Position numbers and translations under genes: made by a program
Shown: in pieces, positions 24,018 to 35,000 of the stretch
Layout of the letters: each line of letters begins with the position of its first letter
Numbering within the stretch: position 1 is the stretch's first letter
NCBI RefSeq assembly: GCF_000315625.1
Contig: NW_005434595.1
Location: forward strand, 218,895-282,894
Reading direction: 5' to 3'
Origin: Guillardia theta CCMP2712
Taxonomy: Eukaryota; Cryptophyceae; Pyrenomonadales; Geminigeraceae
Length of the DNA stretch: 64,000 nucleotides
The notes under the pieces: model-generated
Seen by the model: the letters and a program-made list of their open reading frames with translations, nothing else
Told to the model about the DNA's origin: nothing
Database searches by the model: none

Positions 24018-24304
24018 TCATACCGGGAGGCAAGTGCAGTACAGGAGATCACCAGTGTTATAGAAGCCCCATCCACCCTCAGGGGGCTCGTTCCAGTTGT
24101 CCTCCGCGTTGCCATCAGCACAAACCTGTCAGGGAGGATCAGCTCGACTCTAACCGTCAGGGTCGCCAAAGCCTTACCTCGACCCCTCCCTCGGTTCTCT
24201 TGTACTTAGCAAGGCAGTCGGCCAAGGGCGAAACGCCCATGCCGAGGCCTCCGCCCGAAGAAAAGCCGGTGGCAGCCAGAGAGGCAAATTCACGGATATC
24301 TAGA
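24018..24304 (-). CDS. possible small protein gene, 3' part of unassigned gene
   Basis: Two minus-strand segments join in phase across a 52-bp GT-AG intron (24,126-24,177). The first reads IREFASLAATGFSSGGGLGM...LADCLAKYKR; the second VCADGNAEDNWNEPPEGGWG, then FYNTGDLLYCTCLPV and TGA at 24,018-24,020. The wording is protein-like and contains four Cys in the last 60 residues. The upstream start is not found: the frame is blocked by a stop about 25 bp above 24,304, so another exon must precede it. No family is recognised. The competing plus-strand frame (23,723-24,382) is less protein-like. Confidence 0.35.
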
Positions 24305-24889
24305 TCACAAGGTGGTCAAGGGCGTTGGAGATCATGCGCAATGTGCGAACAGTTTATGCATATGAACAAGCCCTGCTGCTAACTAATCATCGTTTTCATC
24401 ATATGTGACTGAAATGAGAGATAATTCACACAAGGCCACGATTTCTAGCGACCTTTCTTCCTCACTTACGACCTGAACACGAGACCCGACCTTCACGATA
24501 TTGAGCAGTGACGGTGAACCACCATCTCATTTCTATGATTTCTGACTAAATGGAGCAATATTCTTTCTTTGTTCTTTTCTGTGCTGAAATTCACATTGGA
24601 CGTCTGGAAGAACAACACGATGTCTTGTCTGTAGACGATATCCTCCCCCGTCCGATCCTACCGCAACTTCTTGTCTCCCCTATCCCAATTCACTTCTTGC
24701 CTAGTTTCGTCTTCGTCTTCGTCTTCGTCTTCGTCTCCCTGTTCCTGTTCCTGTTCCTCTTCCTTCGTATCCTCCCCCTCTTCTCTCCTCCCCCTCTTCT
24801 CTCCTCCTCTTCTCTCCTCATGTTGCTTTTGCCTGGCGAGCCATACCTGCGAACATCGCTGCTCTATTTCGGGCCCACCAACCTACCGT

Positions 24890-25000
24890 GACTGCTCATG
24901 CCCGGCCGGCGCCGCTCAGTGCGGCGGTGGGCCGCGGGCCAGGCCCGGCGGAAGTGCGGAACGGGCCCGGGACTCCGCCGGGAGTTTTCAGTGACTGAAG
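24890..25000. other. GC-rich island upstream of eEFSec
   Basis: About 110 bp of G+C-rich sequence with GCCCGGCCGG, GGGCCCGGG and GCGGCGG words, flanked by TGACTGCTCA and CAGTGACTGA. It is similar in style to the islands at 5.1-5.4 and 29.0-30.1 kb. It ends about 40 bp before the eEFSec start codon. Confidence 0.55.
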
Positions 25001-25042
25001 CTAGAGGTGAGCTCACCTCAGAGCCTGTGACAGGTTGTGGCT

Positions 25043-27895
25043 ATGGCAGAAGCGGAAGCAGGGGGCAACGAGGATCAAGGTGAGGGCGGGGGGGGATGGG
25101 GGGGAAGAACACAGACACGTGATGGAAGTCTTGTTGGATGAGAAGATCTCTGTGATGTTTCATTGAGCTTGCACTTTCAAACTGAATGCACATCTGGTGA
25201 CTGACGCACATGGCAGCCCCAGCCAAAGTCCTCAACATTAATGTAGGTGTGATGGGACATGTCGACAGGTGAAGTGATGCGAAGCGAACATGATTTTCAT
25301 ACATATTGCAGTGGGAAAACAAGTCTTGTTCGGGCGCTTTCAAAAACTCTTTCGACGGCAGCTCTCGACAAACATCCTCAGAGCCAAGAGAGGGGCATCA
25401 CGCTGGACCTCGGGTTCTCATCATTCACTGTGCCTATACCGGATCACATGAAGACGGAAGCGCAGGATTATGACGTCCTTCAGTTCACTCTAGTTGATTG
25501 CCCTGGTCATGCTTCCTTGATCAAGACCATCATCGGAGGAGCTCAAATCATAGATATGATGATACTAGTGATAGACGTGACCAAGGGTGTCCAAACTCAG
25601 ACGGCTGAGTGCCTTGTCATCGGCGAGATTCTCATGGAGAAGATTCTGATAGTACTGAACAAGATCGATCAGATCCCCGAAGAGACAAGAACCGAAAAAG
25701 TCGAGAAAGTGAAGAAAGGGCTAGAAAAGGTCGTTCCATATTTACAAACTCTCAGCTGTCCAACCATGCAGCAGGTCTTCGCCTCCACCAAGTTTAAGAA
25801 TCCAGACATGGTTGCTGTTTCCGCCACGGGCGGCAGCGCCGATGCCCCAGCAGGTCTCAACATTGGTACTGCATGAAATGTGTATGATTGCTTTTTGCTT
25901 GACGATTCTTTCTAGATGTTCTTGTGGACAAGCTGAAAGGGATTTCTCGTTTCCCGCAGCGCATTATCACTGGACCATTTTACTTTTCCGTCGACCATTG
26001 CTTCCCTATCAAGGGCAAAGGGACCGTGTTGACAGGCACTGTTCTTAGCGGCTCGGTGCGACGAACCCCTTGCTGTGACCCGTTTGACAAGAGCTGCAGG
26101 TTCGTGTGAACGATGAGGTAGAACTTCCAGATCTTCGTTTGCAGAAGAAGGAATACAAGGATGCATGTTGAGACCTCTCATCTAAAACTTCGACAGATCA
26201 AGTCGATTCAAATGTTTAAGAAACCAGTCAACAAGATAGCTCAAGGAGATCGAGCTGGAATCCTTGTTACCCAGGTTTCATTTCTTACTTCCAGTGACTG
26301 ATCAAGTTGACTTGTATCTTCTATGTGAGTAGCTCGATGCGAAGTTGATAGAGAGAGGGGTCCTGGCCACTCCTGGTTCTGTTCCAAGTTTCAGTGCAAT
26401 CGTGGCTTCTGTTGAGAGAGTCCGATTCTTCAAGGTACCAGTCCTGCCTGAGTCCATGATAAGTGTGATGGGTTGTAAGGGAACTGCTGGAAGCAAAAGG
26501 AAGTATCACATAACGATTGGACACTCGACCATCATGGCGACAGGTTGTTCTCCCTGTGCCAGTCTTTCCTGCCATGACTTGCATGTCTAGCCATCTTTTT
26601 CCGACAACCAAACCTCGAGCCAGCAACGGTACGTGACGCTCTGCTGCAACTGCTGTTTCTTTGATCTTGCAATACCATCTCCTGAAAAGACCTTGTTTTT
26701 CTCTGCCTTCCAGCCTCTCTCCTTTAGTGTCAAACTTGCTCCCAGTTGTGCGTTGAGAAAGTTTCCATTGCTTTCCCTGCTGGCCTGCTCATCACAGAAT
26801 TCCTATGCAATTTGTGATAGATTCTTTTCAAATATAGTCCTACCTTCACTTTTGGTATTCATATTTCTGAGGATGGTTTTTCAAATTTCACAGTTTGATA
26901 TAACTAAAGAATATCTGGTATCAGAAGAGCTGATTCAGGTCCTATGCCCCATCCAATTTCTGTGGAAGCGTCATGACTGTATTTATTCAGTCTGGAGCTG
27001 ACTGTGAGAGCGGCTCACAATGGGTTCTCCTCCTTTTTGAGAAGGTTGATGCCACTGGATCCTGTTGTCGTGCTGACTCGAATCAGGTCGTGACGGCGCC
27101 AAAAGACTCAATGCTCATCGGCTCCCTTCTCGACACAGTTAGCCTCCTCAATTCGAGGCTTCAAAAATGATGGCATGAGGCAGGACATTCACAGCAACAC
27201 TTGCAGAATTGTGTTTTTTGGGAAAGCTCTCATTGTGATGGATAAGGATAACAAAGATGAATTGAGCAGGTGTGAGGGAATCATGTCTCCTGCAACTCAC
27301 CATGAGAAACTTTCAATGTTTCCAGGTTGAGATTGTTTAAGCCGAAGCAAAAGGTCGGGCATGTAAAACGAGTGGTCGACGAAAGTGTTGTGATCGGTGA
27401 GACATATTAGCAACTTGTCTGACAACAAACTTAAATTGCTTTCTGCAGGGAAGGATTTGTTCAAGAAGGAAACAGATATTTCCAAATTTATGAACCTCAA
27501 GATCACCTTGGAAAAAGAGACAGAGAAGGCAAGTCTTGTCCTATTTTCTTGTCTCGCTTTCTCTCACCGAATGCCCCTCAGCTGCCTGGGTACATCGAAG
27601 GATCCTTCGGGTCCAGCGGACAGTATAAAGTGCGTGCTCGTCCTCGCTCCTCCCCCGCTAAGACTCCTCAGGTCAGATGCACACAGCCTCACGGGCTCCC
27701 TGTGAGCCGAGGGAAGGGGAAAGGAAAGGCTAAAGGGGAAGACGAAGACGAAGACACAAACTTGGTATTCGTGTAATGTCATGAATGAGATCTAATTTGA
27801 GATGCAGGCGATGTGTAAGATCGTGCTGAGTTTCAAGAAGTTCATGTTCGATAGTACAAACGAACGAGGAAGGATAATACAGTGATACACTGTGG
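25043..27895 (+). CDS. EEFSEC: selenocysteine-specific elongation factor (eEFSec)
   Basis: A GTPase that delivers selenocysteinyl-tRNA to the ribosome at recoded UGA codons in the cytosol. It starts at ATG 25043 (MAEAEAGGNEDQ). P-loop GHVDSGKT is split by an intron at 25,269. Then come ALDKHPQSQERGITLDLGF (switch region, with the family-specific ERGITLDLGF), DCPGHASLIKTIIGGAQ, the G4 motif NKID and a lysine-rich linker. Domain 2 is seen as FYFSVDHCFPIKGKGTVLTG (25,975) and IKSIQMFKKPVNKIAQGDRA (26,197). Domain 3 includes LIERGVLATPGS, KYHITIGHSTIM and EYLVSEELIQ. The C-terminal Sec-specific domain includes DIHSNTCRIVFFGKA (27,184), LFKPKQKVGHVKRVVDE (27,337), LFKKETDISKFMNLKITL, GYIEGSFGSSGQYKV and the last exon IVLSFKKFMFDSTNERG, with TGA at 27,893. 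The extra C-terminal domain separates it from eEF1A. One clear GC-AG intron (27,539-27,581) and one odd junction at 26,151-26,196 are present. Confidence 0.92.
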
Positions 27896-28060
27896 CATGA
27901 CCATGAACAAACACATCAATGTACAAATTTTTTTGACATGCTTGTCTTCTGCGCTCGAAGGAGTTACGTCGAGAAATCCATTGTTCTTCAGCAGCTTGAA
28001 GTAATCTTTCCTTGTTCTCAAGGGCCTCATCATCCTATGAAATAAAGCCTCCAGCATTTT

Positions 28061-28826
28061 TTACTCTTCAATCTTGGGACGAGAAATAGAGTCCCCATTC
28101 ACATAAGTGTATGTTCCAAGAACAGCTTCAGCAAGGCCAAGAGCATTCACCATCCAGTCGGCAAGAGCAAACCTGCAAGAAATGAGACGAGAAGGGGATG
28201 TAAAGTAAGTCGACTTGCTCTTCTCATCTAACGTCCAGTGAATAGCGTTGGGAAGGTACAAGACGAGACGCAAGGTGTAACGGATTAGCGATCTTCTGCT
28301 CCGTTCGATCTTGGCCTAATGACAAGATTCAAGGATAAGAAAGACAATCACCAGGGAGCATGCAGCTTGAGTCTCTCACTTTGTTGTTAGCTGTAAGCGA
28401 TCCGTTCATCTTTAGCTTTGTCTCCATCCGTTTCAATTCTTGCCATCTTCGATGTGTTGCGTATATGTCAATCACAATCCAAAGCACCCAAAATACGCAA
28501 GAAAGCCGGGAAAGAGTTGCCACGTCAAGAGGGAAGAGCTTGGGTGCAATAGTTCCCGCCCAAACTGCATGCTCCAGGGGGTAGTATCCCAGCATGGTGT
28601 ATGATTGGAGGATAACGCATCGTCGGATGACATTGTCTTTCCAACCACCCACCCTGCCCAGTTGTTTAGATTTCTTGAACAACGGTAAAGTTTATACCAG
28701 CTGCTGTTAATAATGTTGTCAAGCTCTGATGGAAGGCCGAAGGGGCTGCCTCCCAGCCTTGTCGTCACCCGGTACATAGAGAAGTGGCTTCCGAAGAGCT
28801 TCAGCGCCTCTGAAGCCTCTCATCAT
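28061..28826 (-). CDS. PEX11-like peroxisomal membrane protein
   Basis: Proteins of this family elongate and divide peroxisomes. Start is ATG 28826 (MMRGFRGAEALRKPLLYVPG). The middle exon (about 28,680-28,380) reads FKKSKQLGR ... YTMLGYYPLEHAVWAGTIAP, matching the family's 'YY/F..DHVLWAG' segment, then SRLSCVFWVLWIVIDIYATH, the usual hydrophobic stretch before a charged segment. After a GT-AG intron the last part reads LIRYTLRLVLYLPNAIHWTL and, after another small intron, FALADWMVNALGLAEAVLG, then ends PKIEE-stop at 28,061. This fits the C-terminal helix order of PEX11. The join near 28,690-28,750 is not resolved and may use a GC donor. The assignment rests on pattern, not a strong signature; another small membrane protein is possible. 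Confidence 0.65.
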
Positions 28827-28845
28827 TCTTCTGGAATCTACTTCT

Positions 28846-29675
28846 CACACTGACCTTTGAGAGTCTGAAGGCGATGAGGGCAAGTCTGAGCGACTAGAGG
28901 CAACAGGTAGGACGCTATCTTCATCGCCTTGTCGTAGCCCCACACGCTTCCACTCCGATCCAGCCATGCCGACATTGCCCTGCGCACAGGTTGGGATGGC
29001 CCGTTGCACTTTCATCTCCGAGGCTCCGAGCATTCGCGGCTGGGCCGGGGCCCGGACCGTACCGTGGGCCGCCTCCGAGGCTCGGAGCCCGCCGGCCCGG
29101 GGAGTCCGGGCCGCACGCCGGTCCGCCGGGCGCCGGTCGGCCCATGCTCGATCACAGGCTCAGTGAGTCATCGACTACTGACTCGGGTCGGACTCAGTCA
29201 CTCGGATGATTTTAATAGCGACCCGCCGGGTACCGTACAGTGAACTTAGTATCATGGCTGGAGCCTCCGAGGCCGATGCCGGCGGCCGCGTCCTGCCATG
29301 GCATGATGGCCGCCTCACTGGCGGTTACTAATCCTGCCAGGCGGCGGAGGCTCCGTGGCCGCCGCCGCAGTGCCCGGCTGGCCGGGCCGCCGAGTGCTTT
29401 CCGAAGTTCTAAGTTTACAGTAGTCACGGCCCGGGTCAGTGACGCCCGAGGGGCTCCTCACACTGACCTTTGAGAGTCTGAAGGCCGCATGAGGCGCTGG
29501 CCCAAGTCCGGCCGGGCCCGGCGTCCCAGTGAACGAACCGCACGGTCCGTGCTTGAACCGTCGGTGAGCGACTCAGTAGAGGCAACAGGCCCTAGTAAAG
29601 TAGGACGTTAGGCTCGGGTCATGCCGATATTGCCCTGCGAACAGGTTGGGATGGCCCGCTGCACTTTCGCTGAGA
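28846..29675. repeat. diverged direct repeat with shared blocks separated by GC-rich inserts
   Basis: Three blocks occur twice in the same order. CACTGACCTTTGAGAGTCTG is at about 28,849 and 29,460. AGAGGCAACAGG is at about 28,897 and 29,577. ATGCCGA(C/T)ATTGCCCTGCG plus about 30 further bases is at about 28,965 and 29,619. The sequence between blocks differs: the second copy carries extra G+C-rich material, and about 430 bp of G+C-rich sequence separates the copies. Confidence 0.75.
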
Positions 29676-30140
29676 TGATCCGAGTCTGGGCCCCGGCCTA
29701 GCCGAATCAGGCTCCGACGGCGGCCCGGCGGGAGTCCCGGCGTGCGGGCCCAGCCGGGCCATGCTTGAAATTAAAAATCAGTACGAGGACAATCAGGAGA
29801 GTGACTCAGACTTACTGATCCTGGCCCGCGGCCACTCAGCGGCTCGCCCCATGCCGTTGGTCCGAGGTCCCAGTACCGTCACCGACGGTACACTGAGTGA
29901 CGGAACCGTTCGGAACAGCGGCGGCTGGCAGTCACGTACGGTCACGCCGAGCCTGATCGGACGCCGGCCCGGCGGGGGCCCAGAGGCCCAGCCTCCAGCG
30001 ACGGCGCGCCAAGCCACCGCGTGAGGCGCCGGCGCCGCAGTCCAACCCGGCCGCGGGCGGCCGCGCCGGGCGGGCCGGCCCGGGGCCGGGCCGGGCCGCA
30101 GCGCGGCGCGGCGGCCGGCCGCCGCTCACGTCGTTTACCC
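29020..30140. other. large GC-rich island
   Basis: More than 1 kb of mostly G+C-rich, CpG-rich sequence made of recurring GGCCCGG, GCCGCCG and CCGGGCC words, with short A+T-bearing pieces (GTGACTCA-like words, TTCCGAAGTTC at about 29,398 and 30,147). It sits upstream of the minus-strand PEX11-like gene. It does not read as rRNA, tRNA or a coding region. Confidence 0.6.
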
Positions 30141-31965
30141 CTATCGTGTTCCGAAGTTCGAATGAAAGTTTTACTCAAGGTTAAGTGCGAGTTTGACTGT
30201 TCGCATTCCCCGGGCCGTGACTACCGGTACCCTCCCCTGAGTCACAATAGTAACTTCACTCAGCGAGGCTACATTCAACAACTTATTGCAGTTAGCCTAG
30301 AATGACAGGGGGTGGGGTGGGGTTACGATTCGGAATCTTCGTACTTCGATTAGGGTACGTGTCGTCGTGCAAAGTTGAAAATCTTGAATCAAAAGGTAGG
30401 GTACTCGCCATCGGTTACTACGGGACTCTCCGAGCAGTACTCCGCCAGTACAAATTAAAACGAGTTGAGTGTCTCATTAGGGCAACATGCCAAGAAAACT
30501 TGTTTGGAGGGTAGGGTAGTCTTGCAGGTCAGGCTTCTCCTTAGGAACATATTATATTTAAAAAAAAAAGGAACTGCCGGCACCTGCCAGGGTGAGAAAA
30601 GGGGGTCAAATGCAAATGATGCCAACCACCCTTCCTATGCCCTGCAGTGAAGGCCATGTGTAGGGTGGAATAAAAGAAATATACAGGGCAACTCCGTGTC
30701 ATCGTGTAAAAAATTCAGAGATTTTTTACTCAATGACACCCGAAATAGCGAAAGGACATGAGAAGTAGTAGTAGTAGTGTGTGAGAGTAGTTTTCAGAGC
30801 GGCAAAAAAAATATGTTTTCAAGCCCAGCCTGAGGACGGTCACATGGTAAGCTTCGGAGGTTCCTTTAAATATACCGCCGCCTCCGAGTTCACTACTCCT
30901 TTTTGCAGCAGTACGAAGTCTCTCTGTACCAGGTCATTCAGTCAGCCCTTGTACATATGGCAAAATTCTCGCTTTTCACTACTGTAGGAATTGTATGTCA
31001 CCAGTACATCTTTTGTACCTCCCCGTAGTACAGTTGTTGCGGTATTTCACTACCATTCATACGACCTCACCTTTTCTAGTACCATACTCCCTTCCTCACT
31101 ACCACAAGGCTGCTGACAGAGCCCCCGTACCCTCTACCTTTGCCCCTCAGGGTGACCACAAATGGTAACTTCCTCAGGGGGTAGGGTCCCTTCTGCCTGG
31201 GGCATTGCCTGTCAGAGAACCGGTACCTCTGACTTATCAGAAGCTTCCTTGTAGGGTGGGTGGGTTACACCTCTAAGGAGATGGATCAAGAGGGGTGGGT
31301 AGTAGAAGGTGAAGAGGCAGATCGATGACTCCTCGAGAAGGGCCTACTAGAGGGTCTTCGACGATCCGCCCATTAACCTCCTTAACCTTATCCTCATCCA
31401 CCCCTACCTCGTTCTTACCCTACCCACCCTCTCACAACATTTCCCTTTGTTACACTGGGGTTACCCTTGTACCCCATCCCACCTCTCGGAAATCCCTTGC
31501 CGTGCCTCGATTGTACTCGGACCCCACATTACGACCACCCACCCCAGGGCAGAGAGCCAGTTTCTACCCGAGGATATTCTCTGACCCTGCCTTTCCTCTG
31601 TTAACTGTAGATCACCCCACCCACCACCGAACTACCCACACCCCAGATCTCCATAGGGCCTAAAGGATCTGGTCCTTGCAACCCCAATTCATTGGGGTAC
31701 CCCTTAGTATTTTTTTTCGTCCCGACCCCTACATTTTCCCACTTTTAACCCACCCTTCACAAGCAGAATTTGGACCCTACCCCTTCCGTTCTACCCATCA
31801 CCATCCCACATTTCCTAGCCCTTCCAGCATGCCGCGCACAGGATGGCAAGCTGCTGGTCGATGTGCTTCCCTGGTTTGATTTTGTAGGTGCAAGCAGTGA
31901 GAAACAGTCTACTTGAGCTTAGCCAACTTTCTTCCTATTCTGCTCTAGCTTCCGTCATTGGAGAC

Positions 31966-32026
31966 ATGCGCTCGCTTTCCTGTCAATCTCTCGTTTTCGG
32001 ACTGACGGTTGTCATCTTTCTTTCAT
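31966..32026 (+). other. signal peptide exon of giant gene
   Basis: First exon, 61 bp, encoding a short basic start, a hydrophobic core (LVFGLTVVIFLS) and joining in phase 1 to the next exon (SYARGAPLSGG), so cleavage is expected near the first intron. It sets the start: ATG 31966 has no in-frame alternative with a signal peptide. Confidence 0.8.
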
Positions 32027-35000
32027 GTAAATGTGCATATCAAACACGTCCTGTCTCTGATTAGAATTCTGCAGCATATGCGCGTGGGGCTCCCCTATCT
32101 GGAGGTGAGAATCTGGGATCCCTCTTCTTGTTTTGGACCAGGTTTCGATCTGACCGACCATAACAGCCCAGTGTCTGCAAACTGCTCCTCCGAATGCACA
32201 GATGGTCATCACCAATAAGGGAGGTTGGTTTCTTTGCATGTTACAGTTGTAAAACTTCCTGACAAACACTTGTAGTGATACCGTTTGTCTGCGATAATAT
32301 CTCGACATGTCTGGACGGCTTCGGAAACCCCCCATCTGTGGAACAGTGTGTTGCTTTGGGAAAAGTAACGGCCGACTCGATCAAGTTGGACTACAATGCA
32401 ACAAGTCCCGGTTCGAACAAGGTCCAAGTGTTGATTTCAACGCCCAGCGCCACGCTCTCATATTACATCTCCATCAACGATGTATTTTTGTGGGTTCGAA
32501 AGGCGAGGGAATACCTCAACGTATGTCGACAATATTCAGCATCGACGAATTTCACGTAAGTCAATACACCTGTTTTGCAGCGATATTTCGTTTTTTCTCT
32601 TACTTTTGGTGTGTAGGACATTTGGCTCTAGTCAAATTTTGCAAAATCTATGCCAGCGTTACCGAGACCCATCAACTGGTCTGAACACTTGCGAAAGTTT
32701 AGTCATGGATTCAAGATGCAAAACCAATGTTAACGAGGATATCTACACAATATTGTCATCAGCTCTTTGCTTGAATTCCAACAATGTGTGTTCCAACGAA
32801 CAAATGTACCAGCAAACTTTCTGTTCATGCCCCTGTTGGTCAGAGATACGCCATGTCTTTAATGGAATTTTTCATCAATTGAAAGATTCGTTTCCACTTC
32901 TGGCTACAAAGTTGGACGGTCTGTCAAATCTTTGCCTGGCCAATCAACAGCAGAGCCTGCAAGTAAACGTTGTGGAAACGAGCGATGTACAATGTGCTAC
33001 GAATGATGTCGTTTTCACGTTGAGTTCTACGTCTCGTATTCCAAAAGGGACCAATATCACAATCCGTGGCTTAAACGCCGACCTTCTTGTGGACTATCCT
33101 ATCGTTGACAACTTACAAGTGGAGTTACCATGGAAGTTCATTCCTGCCAAATGCCACTCTTGGTGTGACATGACAAGCGTTCCATACTTAATGTATAACA
33201 AACCTGAATGCGTTGAATGGTGCGATGAAGACTCAATCATTAGTGTTCGTATGTTGTCAGATATTCCTCCGATTGGGCAGTTCACTCTCAAATTCAGATT
33301 CATTAATTCACCCTATTCAAGGATTGAAAGAAAGTTGAGCGTTGCAGCTTCAGGCCCAGAATTCAATTCTCCGATCACATCTGTCATTTACCAAGCTGGC
33401 ATGCAAGGCGTTTTGGCTTCGAAGCACTCTCCAACATTCACAGCTGCTTCAGTACAAATTCCACCAAGTTCTTCCGATTTCTTTGATGGCAATGTATGGA
33501 GAGGAAGTTCTTGGGGAATGACCGTAAGCTTCCACTACAGCGTCACACCAAACATCGATCTACCTGCTGGATCCATGATAACAATCACGGGGTTCTTCAC
33601 AGCGAAAGCTGACGTGCCTTCTCCTGTTCTATCAGGCCAATCGATCAAATTGCTCCGCACGACATCTTGGGATCCAAATGCTGGGGTCTTGTTGCTCGAG
33701 GTCCTCCCGGAAGGAACGTTGCCTGCCGGGTTGGCAACTCAATTTTCTCTAGAGCTTGACACCTCGAATCTTCATATGATGGACCTGGTGATGTTTCAAT
33801 CGATTTCTGCAACGCTGCCTCAGAATGAAATGAATCAGTGGTGTTCACTTCCGCTAAAGAACTTCTCCCTCCCTCAGCTGACCTACACTTCCAACCCAGT
33901 CATCAGGAACCCCTCGTTGGACTCTTCGACTTGCGATCCTGGTGTCTGCTCCACTTTCGTGTTGAAATTTGCTGTGTCTGGATACTTGAACAGTTCGACC
34001 TACACGTCCATCGTCCTGGAGGGATTATTCAACACCAGTAGATCTGATTCGTGCATCTCCGTTGGAAGCGCTTGCTCTTCAGAGACGTCGATTCCTTTGC
34101 TAGATGATGGTAAGATTTTCCTTTCAATTTGACTCGTGCTAATTAGATTTTCAGGTCATGGTGGTAATAGTTTGTTTCAGGGGTCAGATGGACAATTATC
34201 CACTGCTTCATGGAATCCATCGACGAATGGCATCGAGTTGTTCTTAGCCAAGCAGACAACAATCTTTCCATTCGTCGAGTATCAAGTGTCTTTCAAGCTT
34301 CAGAACGGTTTCGTCGGGAAATCTTTCAACAATTCAAAAATCCTTTTGAGGGCTTTGAAATCGATAAACTGCAGCGGTGCTTGTCAGGATTCTGCCCCAA
34401 CTCCAGTAAAAGGCCCAGCAAAGATTTGCTCTCCAGCCTTTCTTCTTCCGCAAACAAAGGTCTCCTTCCAGCATTACAATCCGTCTTGTTATGATCCAGC
34501 AGCTTGCGATGGGACAAACTCGGTAGCTACCTGTGTAAACAATCAAATCTACCTCGATCTTTACGCGAATTTCAAAGTGGTGAAGAGTTCAAGCATTACG
34601 GTAGAAGGCCTCGCTGGATTCTCGTATTTGAAACTTGTCAATGAGAGTTTCGGGACCGCTTCCTTCTCCAGTGGGGTTCTTGTTCTAAACTTGCAAGTTG
34701 ATTTGGAATCTTTCTCACTCTACCAGCTTGTTTTTGATGCAAGGAGCCCCACACTTGGTGTGAAGTTTGACGCTATTCGTCTCAAGATGCAGGATCCCTT
34801 GTTTTCCTTCAATCAAAGCATCGACACGGGTTTCAGCACATCGCAATTGCTATTTGCTCCCGACCTCGTTGTGCATTCTTGGCAATCAAATCCCCTTCCT
34901 CAAGCAAGCAATACAATACATCTAAAGCTTGTGGCTAACTTACCTTTATCCGTCGGAACTAATGTGACCATCTCGAATCTGCCTTCTGATGCAAATCTGA

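Larger units (their letters stand above)
23517..25042. other. intergenic region with possible small minus-strand gene and GC-rich island
   Basis: Apart from the small minus-strand candidate at 24,018-24,304, I see no gene. The interval 24,710-24,830 is a set of degenerate (TCTTCG)n, (TTCCTG)n and (CTCCTCTTCT)n repeats. From about 24,890 to 25,000 it turns G+C-rich, ending just before the eEFSec start, so that island overlaps the likely promoter or 5' leader. Confidence 0.45.
28827..31965. other. long divergent intergenic region: GC-rich mosaic then TACCC-rich stretch
   Basis: No gene is visible between the PEX11-like gene and the giant gene. It divides into duplicated blocks with a G+C-rich mosaic (28,846-30,140), a mixed stretch with a short poly-A run near 30,560, and a TACCC/GGGTA-rich part (30,300-31,850) like that at 18.4-19.8 kb. 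Frames here are low-complexity or biased by composition. The last 100 bp before 31,966 should include the start of the giant gene's transcript. Confidence 0.55.

Noticed and set aside
23723-24382. 219-codon plus-strand frame
   Set aside because: Mixed Pro/Arg/Cys composition without splice support, whereas the minus strand gives two in-phase exons with more natural wording. Kept only as an alternative to the small minus-strand gene.
24550-24994. Plus-strand frames rich in Phe/Val/Leu or Ser over (TCTTCG)n
   Set aside because: Low-complexity frames created by hexamer and CT-rich repeats upstream of eEFSec.
29020-30140. GC-rich block considered as rRNA or another structured RNA gene
   Set aside because: No conserved rRNA or tRNA motifs are visible, and the block contains duplicated spacer pieces and simple GC words instead.
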